DNA from: Candidatus Omnitrophota bacterium | Lineage (GTDB): Bacteria > Hinthialibacterota > Hinthialibacteria > Hinthialibacterales > Hinthialibacteraceae | Assembly (NCBI GenBank): GCA_013177805.1 | Contig: JABLXU010000005.1 | Location: forward strand, 62,001 to 126,000 | DNA length: 64,000 bases | Direction: 5' to 3' | Part shown: positions 26,632-34,129 of the stretch, in pieces | Layout: every line of letters begins with the position of its first letter | Position numbering within the stretch: the first letter of the stretch is position 1 | Notes under the pieces: model-generated | Database searches by the model: none | Told to the model about the DNA's origin: nothing | The model's input: the letters and a program-made list of their open reading frames with translations, nothing else | Program-made: the position numbers and the translations under genes

Positions 26632-27639
26632 TCAAGTAATCTCTCCGCGGGCGATCCGCTCTTCCAAATCCGTCAAGACCATTATCTTGACACTCTCTAT
26701 ATCCCCTGGTACCGTCGCTCCGGCGGCTTGCTTATGTCCGCCACCTCCAAACCGGTGGGCGGAATCTGCCACGCTGTTGTTCCCTACGGTCCGCCAGCTG
26801 ATCTTGACAGCCTTGTCCCGCTCTTCACGCAGATAGACCCCGACCCGCACCCCCTCCACCGATTTCACCAAATCAACGAATCCATCATCATCCGCTTCAT
26901 CCGCGCCGAACGCCTCGAACATGGCCCGGGTGGTGTACATTATTCCCACCCGGCCTTGACAATGCAATTCCAGGTTGCCGAAGGCTTGCGACAGGAGTCG
27001 GACGCGGGAGATCCGCAACGTCCCGTATACCGGTTTATGCACTTTGTCCGGTTGAACTCCGGTCCGCAAACAGGCCGCGGCGATGGTATGCGTTTCCTCG
27101 GTAGTATTGGGCAGGTGAAAATTCTGCGTATCCACAATGATGCCCAGGTAGACCGGTTCAGCCAGATCGAGGGTCAGTTCCATATTCAAATATTGCAGGA
27201 ACCGGTAGATCAAGACAGTGGTGGAAGGCGCGTGGATATCGACTATTTTGAGCCCGTTGAATTCGTTCTGGGGAATATGGTGATCGATACATATCTTCGG
27301 CCCGGGTTGTTGGCGCATGAAATCCCCGACCCGGCCCAACCGGTACCATTCTCCCGCGTCCACCATTACCATCACCTCGCGGCCGGGATAAGCCAGGGTC
27401 TGGGAATCCAGGATTTGAATTTCTCCGGGCGCGAAAAAGGAGGTATACATGCGGCCGGGATCTTCATCCATCACGCAAACGGCATCTTTTCCCCGGTGTT
27501 CCAGAAGCCTCTTCATGGCCAGGGCGGAACCGATCGCGTCGCCGTCCGGCCGGATGTGGGTCGAGATCAAAAACCGCTCATGCGATTCGATCAATTCCGC
27601 CAATGGGGCCCATATGGGTTTATTCGAATCACCTGGCAA
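26632..27639 (-). CDS. nrnA: DHH-family phosphoesterase, NrnA type
   Basis: A 335-residue cytoplasmic DHH/DHHA1 phosphoesterase, the length of bifunctional nano-RNase/pAp phosphatase NrnA. Metal ligands are visible in HIRPDGDAIGSAL (Asp32, Asp34), VMVDAGE and CIDHHIPQ (Asp119-His120-His121), a further Asp in IIVDTQNF, and the C-terminal DHHA1 substrate loop FGGGGHKQAAGA. It would degrade 2-5-mer RNAs to mononucleotides and may dephosphorylate pAp. The start is a TTG at 27639 with GGAG 7 bases upstream. Linear pGpG cleavage is another possible role in this family. Its stop overlaps the start region of the secreted propeller-like gene. Confidence 0.88.
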   Translation of the reverse strand: MPGDSNKPIWAPLAELIESHERFLISTHIRPDGDAIGSALAMKRLLEHRGKDAVCVMDEDPGRMYTSFFAPGEIQILDSQTLAYPGREVMVMVDAGEWYRLGRVGDFMRQQPGPKICIDHHIPQNEFNGLKIVDIHAPSTTVLIYRFLQYLNMELTLDLAEPVYLGIIVDTQNFHLPNTTEETHTIAAACLRTGVQPDKVHKPVYGTLRISRVRLLSQAFGNLELHCQGRVGIMYTTRAMFEAFGADEADDDGFVDLVKSVEGVRVGVYLREERDKAVKISWRTVGNNSVADSAHRFGGGGHKQAAGATVPGDIESVKIMVLTDLEERIARGEIT

Positions 27640-27759
27640 ATTATCGCTCCATTTTCATGATTAGGGTATTCACAAAGTATGATTCGATCCGACTAAGGTA
27701 AATCGCGGATATTGCTTCCATGAATCCAGCCTGCTCTAAACCATCCCGGCAGGGCACTG

Positions 27760-30660
27760 TCACCGGGAATACATTAAGGTTTGCGGCGGGATGGTCAGGC
27801 CGCGGGAACCGGCGCGAGCCCCTCCCACAGTAACCGGTTCGCTGCTCAAGTTGACATAGACCGTGCTGCCTAACAACGGCTTCAAATAAACTCGATTGGG
27901 CGCGCCGTCGAGAGGTATCGTAAACCGGTAACGAGGATCGAGCAGGGCGGGATTCGCCACAACCGCGTTGAGGATTTCGCGGAACACGTAATCGTTAATC
28001 TGATCCCCCGGCGCCAGCAAAGTAAATCCGCGCCCTATTTCACGCAACAGGGTGCCGCGCAGCAACGGCCGGTCAATGGAGGGGACCGGGGGAGTCGCCG
28101 GAGCTCCTGCCGTATTCATGGCTGCAGATTCTTTCATCGGAACCAGGCCGATCCGGCTGACCGCCATGGTAACCCGGTGCGTTTGCGTGGCTCCCAGGAT
28201 TTCTCCCGTGCTCCATTCCTGGCCCCGGAGGGTGATTTCCATTTCCCTTTGCCGCGGCCGCCATGCGCCCCGCAAAACCTGACTCCATACGAAGTGGCCG
28301 TCCCCCTCGATCGTGCCAAATGGCTGCCGGTTGATCAACACTTGAGCGCGTTTGCCTCGGGGTAGAAAGCCTTCGATATCCAGCCGATAATCCTGGCCAG
28401 GCTGAATGATGAATGAAACGCGGCCACGCTCACCTAGCCACCGGAACGAGGAGAAGGGCAATCCATATTGTCTGGCGGCGGCTTCGTCTTGGGGCAAGCC
28501 CCATTGTCCTGAAAGAAATGCCTCATCCCCGGGCATTCCAAGAGTCAAGACACCGCTGTGATGTGCCGGAGCACCCGTTACGTTCGTGAGAGGGGATGTA
28601 TCCCGCAACGGCTCATAGCGCAGACTGCCCCCTGTTTGGATCAAGCGCGCGGCAAACAGGCGTTCATTGAATGCCGCGTCACCGCTCAATGCCGTCCACG
28701 GTTGTTCAGCATGTACGATTAATGCCGCGCCGCCGCGCACGAGGTTTTCGAACGCCGTGATGGCCCGGTCGGTCCAAAGGGTTCCCCAAGGGACGAAGAG
28801 CAACGGATAGCCGGCCGCGGTGATCGAGGGTAAATCTTCTTCGTCGATCACATCAAACCCGAAATATTCCCGGTATTCGCTGACCAGCCGCGCAAAAGTT
28901 TGCGGTGATTCCACTGAAAGCGAGGTCCGCGGGAAGACAACGCCCACCCGGGGTTGGGGCCGCGAAACGGTCAGGCGGCCGATCGCGTTGGTGTAATTTT
29001 GCCAAGCGTTTTGCCCAGCCAGCAATTCTTCCGGAAAATAGAATTGGGTTCCGCCTTCGCTGGCCAGCGAAAACAGGCATCCCAAGACCGCCTCGCCGCT
29101 ACCCCGGCCTGTATAACGCAATCCGCATTTCACGCCCATCCGGTTGGCAGCGCCGGCTAACCACAGCCAATATACCGACGTGGCCGGAAGGGTCTCCTCC
29201 GTAATCATGAGCAGTGCCGATTTCGTCTCGGCGGCGATGGCCGCCAATAAACGGGCATCGGTGGCGCCATATAGAAAATCACCGCCGGTTTCGATGAGGA
29301 TTTCCGCTTGGGGAAACTGGATCCGTGCCTGTTCCACGATTTGTCTCACAACCGCCGCCAGAGTGTTCCGGTACCACGTAAGAGTATCGAGTTTCCGGGA
29401 CGGAGTAAGATCGGAAGACAAGACCGGAACGGCGTCCTGCCACCCGTTGATGTTGGTATGCCATGCGGCCCGCAAGGCAGTAGGACTGCCATACCGCCTG
29501 CGCATGGCTGCCTGAAAATCGGCTACCGCCCGCGCGTCACCGGCCCAAAAATCGGGCCAGCCGGCTTGCTCGGAGTCTTCCGCGGACCAGTACAGCGGCC
29601 CCCAGTCTCCCGCGAACGATAAAATCACCCGGGGTATCGGCGGTACGTTGATGGCCAGACGCATTTCCGAGAACAAGCGGCCGTAGACTTGGGGCAGTTG
29701 TGGATCCCAGATCGAGGCCATCGGCCCTTCACGGGATTTTTCTGTGCCCACGGCCCGTTGCAGGCCAGCCGCTGCCTTGGGAGGAAGTGCTTGAAGATCA
29801 CCGATCTTAAATCGGGGAACCCATCCCAAATTCCATTGCGCCAATTTTTTCGCCCGAGCGGCGTATCGCGAAAAATCCACTTTCCCTTGTGGGGTTTCGA
29901 GTTCTGATAAGTCTACCGTGGTCACAACGAATGGCGCTCCCCACGTGTGGTAGAGCTTGGCCTTGCCTTCTAGAATGGAATCGCTCTCCCACATCGAATC
30001 CGCAGGGCGGTCTTCCACGATCACTCCCACCGAATACCCGGCGGGAAGGTTTACTCCAGACTGGCGAAAAGCCGGACTGATGGCCTGATCGGCATTGGGA
30101 GTGGGAAAGCGGGTAATCGACACCGAGCGGATCGGCACGCCAGGACAGTAAATGCGAAAATCGGTCTCGGCGGGAAACGCGTGGTTCAATGCCGCATCAG
30201 TGAGGGTAAAGGTGTGTTGCAGCCAGTATCCACTGTCCCCTAAAAAAAAGCGTTCGCTACGGCTTTGCGGCTTACCTTCCTTATCTACCCCATTGTAATC
30301 GATCCGCACGGCTCCCTTCCCCCGGTCCAGGTACTGGATCGTCACATAAAAGGTCCCTGTGGCCAACACGATCTGATCACTCGCCGTTTGGAAATAGAGA
30401 CATTGATCTCGGGAATCCTCAGCCGGCATAACCCCTTGAAATCCTTGAGCGGTCTTTAGGGTATACCCACTCCCCTCAGGATTGATCATGGCCAAGCCGT
30501 TGGTTTGTTTCAAAGGACTGAATAAAACGTAGGCAGCGGGTGAACCATTCCTCAGCATGGGCAACATGCCCCGGCCGGGAGATGCCACCGTTGGCGCTTC
30601 ACCGCCATAGAGAGGCAGACTCAATAGGATAAGAAAAAGGACGAACCAATGAACACGCAT
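27760..30660 (-). CDS. Secreted GH42-like glycoside hydrolase-related protein
   Basis: About 966 residues. I use the ATG at 30660, which opens straight into the signal peptide MRVHWFVLFLILLSLPLYG; an ATG ten codons upstream has no ribosome-binding site. A beta-sandwich N-terminal region is followed by a TIM-barrel-like part with SFAGDWGPLYWS, FQAAMRRRYGSPTALRAAWHTNINGW (very like the barrel segment of GH42 beta-galactosidases), ILIETGGDF and MITEETLPAT. A second domain (PRVGVVFPRTSLSVESPQTF...LLFVPWGTLW, GGAALIVHAEQPW) resembles the GATase-like trimerisation domain of GH42. The acid/base Asn-Glu pair of GH42 is not clear, so activity is uncertain. Single gene; role in oligosaccharide breakdown is inferred. 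Confidence 0.7.
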   Translation of the reverse strand: MRVHWFVLFLILLSLPLYGGEAPTVASPGRGMLPMLRNGSPAAYVLFSPLKQTNGLAMINPEGSGYTLKTAQGFQGVMPAEDSRDQCLYFQTASDQIVLATGTFYVTIQYLDRGKGAVRIDYNGVDKEGKPQSRSERFFLGDSGYWLQHTFTLTDAALNHAFPAETDFRIYCPGVPIRSVSITRFPTPNADQAISPAFRQSGVNLPAGYSVGVIVEDRPADSMWESDSILEGKAKLYHTWGAPFVVTTVDLSELETPQGKVDFSRYAARAKKLAQWNLGWVPRFKIGDLQALPPKAAAGLQRAVGTEKSREGPMASIWDPQLPQVYGRLFSEMRLAINVPPIPRVILSFAGDWGPLYWSAEDSEQAGWPDFWAGDARAVADFQAAMRRRYGSPTALRAAWHTNINGWQDAVPVLSSDLTPSRKLDTLTWYRNTLAAVVRQIVEQARIQFPQAEILIETGGDFLYGATDARLLAAIAAETKSALLMITEETLPATSVYWLWLAGAANRMGVKCGLRYTGRGSGEAVLGCLFSLASEGGTQFYFPEELLAGQNAWQNYTNAIGRLTVSRPQPRVGVVFPRTSLSVESPQTFARLVSEYREYFGFDVIDEEDLPSITAAGYPLLFVPWGTLWTDRAITAFENLVRGGAALIVHAEQPWTALSGDAAFNERLFAARLIQTGGSLRYEPLRDTSPLTNVTGAPAHHSGVLTLGMPGDEAFLSGQWGLPQDEAAARQYGLPFSSFRWLGERGRVSFIIQPGQDYRLDIEGFLPRGKRAQVLINRQPFGTIEGDGHFVWSQVLRGAWRPRQREMEITLRGQEWSTGEILGATQTHRVTMAVSRIGLVPMKESAAMNTAGAPATPPVPSIDRPLLRGTLLREIGRGFTLLAPGDQINDYVFREILNAVVANPALLDPRYRFTIPLDGAPNRVYLKPLLGSTVYVNLSSEPVTVGGARAGSRGLTIPPQTLMYSR

Positions 30661-30946
30661 AATCACCAAGATTTTCACCAGCTGAATCATGAGATTTTTG
30701 AAACTATCCTTAAATTATAACTACCGTGGTTCGATTTGTCGGCACTTGCCCCATCGGATCACCTGCCACCCCTCATTTGCCACCCCTCATTGACCGGAGA
30801 AGTTGGCTTTGGGAAAGAACGTCTGTGTCACCTCAAAAAAATTGAAATGAAAATCATTCCGAAATACGAAATCTCCCTCAAAATCACGAGCGAGTGAAGA
30901 TAAAATACCACTTCTATAATCACACGAAATACGGGAGGTAAAACAG

Positions 30947-31990
30947 ATGAGGAATATGTGGGTACTCTCAGTTCTGTTGATCGCGGTGGCCGGAATGATT
31001 TTGATGTCCCTTCCCCCTTTCGCTCCCGCGGCAGCTCAAACAGGAACACCAATGGAAATCAAGCCCCCCTTGGGATTGCCCCCGGTGCCAATTCCCGCGG
31101 ACAATCCAATGACCGTGGAGAAGGTGGAATTGGGCAAGATGCTATTCTTCGACAAACGTCTCAGCAAGGATAAGGACATCTCCTGCGCTACGTGCCACTT
31201 GCCGGAACACGGTTATGCCGAACCGCATGCGGTTTCAACAGGTCACAAAGGCCAAAAGGGCAACCGCAACGCCAATCCGGTAATCAATTCGCAATACGCC
31301 ACGGCCTTGTTCTGGGATGGAAGGGCTGTATCGCTGGAAGACCAGGCAGGCGGCCCGGTGGAAAATCCCATCGAAATGGGTCAGGATATGAATGTCGTCA
31401 CCAAGTTACTGGCTGACGTCCCCGAATACAAGAAACGCTTCATGGAGGTGTTCGGCGAAGCCCCCACCAAAGACAACATCACCAAGGCCATCGCCGCGTT
31501 CGAACGGACTTTATTGGAAGGCAATTCACCCTTCGACAAATTCCAAGCCGGCGACGCGAATGCGATCAGCGAAGACGCCAAAAAGGGCTGGGAGCTTTTC
31601 AATCAAAAACTGTGCTCCACCTGCCACACCCCCCCGGTGTTCTCTAATTGGGGCTTTTATAATTCCGGTGTCGGCACGGATAAACCGAATCCGGACATCG
31701 GGCGCATGGAAATCACCAAACTGCCTTCGGACAAGAGCGCGTTCCGGGTTCCCTCCTTGCGCGGGGTGGAAAAAACCGGCCCCTATTTCCATGACGGAAG
31801 CGTGGAATCTTTGGAAGAAGCCGTAAAGTTCATGGCAAACGGTGGCAAAGATAATCCCAATCTGCATCCCTTGTTCCGGGCCTTAAAAGCGCAGAAGACG
31901 ACCGATCAGGAAATCCAACAGCTGGTGGCGTTTTTGAAATCACTCACGGGTGAACACCCCGTCGTGAAAGAACCTGAGCTTCCTGAATAA
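30947..31990 (+). CDS. Di-haem cytochrome c peroxidase (MauG/CcpA family)
   Basis: A 347-residue periplasmic protein with signal peptide VLSVLLIAVAGMILMSLPPFAPAAAQ. Two haem-binding CxxCH motifs, CATCH (80-84) and CSTCH (223-227), and the family landmarks VELGKMLFFDKRLSKDKDISC, NANPVINSQYATALFWDGRA, FRVPSLRGVEKTGPYFHDGS identify a bacterial di-haem peroxidase, which reduces hydrogen peroxide with electrons from a c-type cytochrome. GGGAGG lies 9 bases before the ATG, and a perfect TATAAT sits at 30915-30920. The next gene, 39 bp downstream, encodes a membrane-bound di-haem protein that is a natural electron partner. Very sure of family; MauG-like protein modification cannot be excluded. Confidence 0.93.
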   Translation: MRNMWVLSVLLIAVAGMILMSLPPFAPAAAQTGTPMEIKPPLGLPPVPIPADNPMTVEKVELGKMLFFDKRLSKDKDISCATCHLPEHGYAEPHAVSTGHKGQKGNRNANPVINSQYATALFWDGRAVSLEDQAGGPVENPIEMGQDMNVVTKLLADVPEYKKRFMEVFGEAPTKDNITKAIAAFERTLLEGNSPFDKFQAGDANAISEDAKKGWELFNQKLCSTCHTPPVFSNWGFYNSGVGTDKPNPDIGRMEITKLPSDKSAFRVPSLRGVEKTGPYFHDGSVESLEEAVKFMANGGKDNPNLHPLFRALKAQKTTDQEIQQLVAFLKSLTGEHPVVKEPELPE

Positions 31991-32029
31991 ACAATAAGTC
32001 ACTGGACTATTCTTTCGGAGGCGGTTTGC

Positions 32030-33226
32030 ATGAACAACTTATTCTTTGGAATAGCCCTTGCTGGGGCTATTCTTTTTTCGGTTTGCGGCTTACTCGTCTT
32101 GTGGGCGCTATTCAGAGGAAATCCCCGCGGCCGTCAAGTGGGATTACTTCTGATCCCTTTGATTGGTCCCATGACCTTGGGGGCTATGTGGATCGCCCAA
32201 GTCCAATTCCGCGCCACGGAAACCCTGATCTGGGCGCGCCTCATGTCGGGTGATGCCTCCACCCTTTGGGCATTGGGCAGCCTGGGGCTGATCGCCGGCA
32301 GCGGCCTGGCCTTAGGAGCCTTGTCCTTGCAAGACAAGGCCAAAGGCATTTTTCTCGGAGCCATCGCGTACGCCTTGTCCTGGTACGTGGTGTATCTGCA
32401 TCCCACCCCGCATTACGTGCCCATTCCCCCGGGCGTGGACCGGGATCTCGCGGATGACCTGGCCTGGTTTGTCCTCATGGCCGGCGGCGCGGCCTTTTGC
32501 GTATTGGTGTACCTTAAGTTCCAGCCGTATCTCAAAATGTTCGAATATCCCGTGACTTTCATCGCCGGTGTGATTCCCTTGCTGGGAATCCTCATGCCGG
32601 CATCTTGCCTGATGGCCAGCCAGCCCTTGGACCTCGCCGCCCTGGATGCCCGGGCGCGGATCGAATCCCTGGGTTGCCTCTCCTGCCACACGATCGGCGG
32701 CGTGGGGTATCCCGATCCGGGTGAAGGTTTGGAGTCGGTGGCCAGCCGCAAGGAAGATACCCTGCGCGCTTTTCTGCTCGATTCGTCCGCCGGGAACACC
32801 AAACGCCTGGGGATCCGTGAAGAGCCTTCGGGGGATATGGCCGGGCTGCGCCTCACCGAAGAGCAAGTAGACTTCGTGATGGAGGCGCTCAAAACCTTGT
32901 TTCCCGTCCAACCGCCCTCGCAACTGGGACCCAGGTGGGAACGCGTGGAAACTGTGCTCGCCGAAAAAACCTGCCTGGCCTGCCATACTCTCAAAGGCCA
33001 GGGCGCGCCGGATGGGGGAATCGGCGGCCCCTTGGAAAATTCCGCTCAGTTCAGCGAAGAAGTATTGGTGGAGTGGTTGATGGAGCCTTCCGCCGCGAAG
33101 GCCGTGGAACTAAAAATCCGTGAAACGCCGATGGGCGCGATGGTCTCCTTTGCGTTGCCGGTAGATCTGGCAAAAGAAGTGGCGGCCTGGCTCAAGACGT
33201 TGGGCGAACCGCCGGCCAATCCATGA
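32030..33226 (+). CDS. Membrane protein with two C-terminal cytochrome c domains
   Basis: A 398-residue protein. The first 200 residues hold about five to six hydrophobic helices (ALAGAILFSVCGLLVLWAL, LLLIPLIGPMTLGAMWI, LGSLGLIAGSGLALGALSL, GIFLGAIAYALSWYVVYL, WFVLMAGGAAFCVLVYL, FIAGVIPLLGILMPASCLM). The C-terminal half has two mono-haem cytochrome c domains, CLSCH (216-220) and CLACH (315-319). The two domains are similar to each other, suggesting duplication. It follows the di-haem peroxidase by 39 bp on the same strand (GGAGG before the ATG) and probably passes electrons between a membrane quinol or donor and the peroxidase. A strong terminator follows. Membrane partner family not recognised. 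Confidence 0.85.
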   Translation: MNNLFFGIALAGAILFSVCGLLVLWALFRGNPRGRQVGLLLIPLIGPMTLGAMWIAQVQFRATETLIWARLMSGDASTLWALGSLGLIAGSGLALGALSLQDKAKGIFLGAIAYALSWYVVYLHPTPHYVPIPPGVDRDLADDLAWFVLMAGGAAFCVLVYLKFQPYLKMFEYPVTFIAGVIPLLGILMPASCLMASQPLDLAALDARARIESLGCLSCHTIGGVGYPDPGEGLESVASRKEDTLRAFLLDSSAGNTKRLGIREEPSGDMAGLRLTEEQVDFVMEALKTLFPVQPPSQLGPRWERVETVLAEKTCLACHTLKGQGAPDGGIGGPLENSAQFSEEVLVEWLMEPSAAKAVELKIRETPMGAMVSFALPVDLAKEVAAWLKTLGEPPANP

Positions 33227-33256
33227 TGGGTTACACAACCGGGGCTGAATAGTCAC

Positions 33257-33286
33257 GGGGGCACGTGGCCGCGTGCCCCCTTTTTT
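33257..33286 (+). terminator. Palindromic terminator, copy 2 of a repeated element
   Basis: GGGGGCACG (33257-33265) pairs with CGTGCCCCC (33272-33280) around TGGCCG, followed by TTTTTT. It matches the hairpin at 22787-22808 in all but a few bases, and both share an upstream GGNTTACACAA stretch. Confidence 0.85.
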
Positions 33287-33574
33287 CAGCAATGCATCCA
33301 CCCCGTCTCCGCTAAATTCATCCCTTATCCGCCTCGTTCATCTCCAGCCGGATATTTTCATACTAAGTGGGTTGAAACAAAAATCATTGTAACTATTTGC
33401 CGGTTTGCAGCGCTGTTTTTGAACGCCAACGGCTCGGCATGAGCCCAGGTGTAAGCCCTGGGAAAAAGATGACAAAAGGATTAATTCCCTCTCCCTCCGG
33501 GCGGTGTGTAACTTTTTTCCGTTTTTCAGGCGGCCTGAGCTCACGGTATAAGCGGCGCATCGTTACGCTTATTT

Positions 33575-33921
33575 TCATAAACACGCTTCCGCTCCTTCCA
33601 CGTTCCACCGCTCGCCCTCCCCTTCCATCCGCTTCTTCACCACCGCGCCGCACGCCGATTCCACCCCCCCGTCGCCACCGGCATCCCCGCCGCCAGATAT
33701 TCATCGTAGCGCATCCATTTCTTTAGTCTTTCCAAATAGGTAATCGCTTTCTCCAACGCCATCCGCGCGCTCCCTTTCAACCTCCGCTTGGTGATCGTTT
33801 GCTTCAACCCGCCGATCACATATCCCACGCCCCCTTTCAAAATCTGCTCCATGCGTTCTTGCACCCAGATCCGCCCCGCTTCACTCCCCTCCCCGTGCAG
33901 CGCGTGGGCCGCTTCCCACAA
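33575..33921 (-). pseudogene. Remnant of an ISKra4-type transposase, frameshifted
   Basis: About 115 codons of the transposase C-terminus survive. One frame reads LWEAAHALHGEGSEAGRIW, then KGGVGYVIGGLKQ, ALEKAITYLER, WMRYDEYLAAGMPVATG. The next frame reads GVESACGAVVKKRMEGEGERW, completing the C-terminal signature of this family. The switch falls on a run of seven C on the plus strand (33664-33670), a typical slippage site; a stop follows at 33575. The N-terminal two-thirds and inverted repeats are missing, so this is a dead fragment of a past insertion. Confidence 0.75.
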
Positions 33922-34129
33922 GTAACCAGGGCGGCCAAGCCGAGGGGAAGCCGCTTCCGGAATATGAGCGCTTCCATCTCATGCGCTTCCAACGACGCGG
34001 CGTTCTCCCGGATATCTACACACTCGACAACCATCTCCCCTCGCGCGCGGCCGGGTGGAAGGTGTATCCGTGAGGGGACTGTTGACCCGTTACGCCCCTC
34101 GGTCACATCCATTTACAGACTACGCTTTT

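Larger units (their letters stand above)
33227..34129. other. Gene-poor stretch holding a terminator and a transposase remnant
   Basis: It contains the terminator at 33257-33286, a CCCTCTCCCTCC repeat fragment near 33488, and the decayed ISKra4-type transposase at 33575-33921. From 33930 to 34129 I see nothing recognisable; reading frames there do not continue the transposase. Confidence 0.6.
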
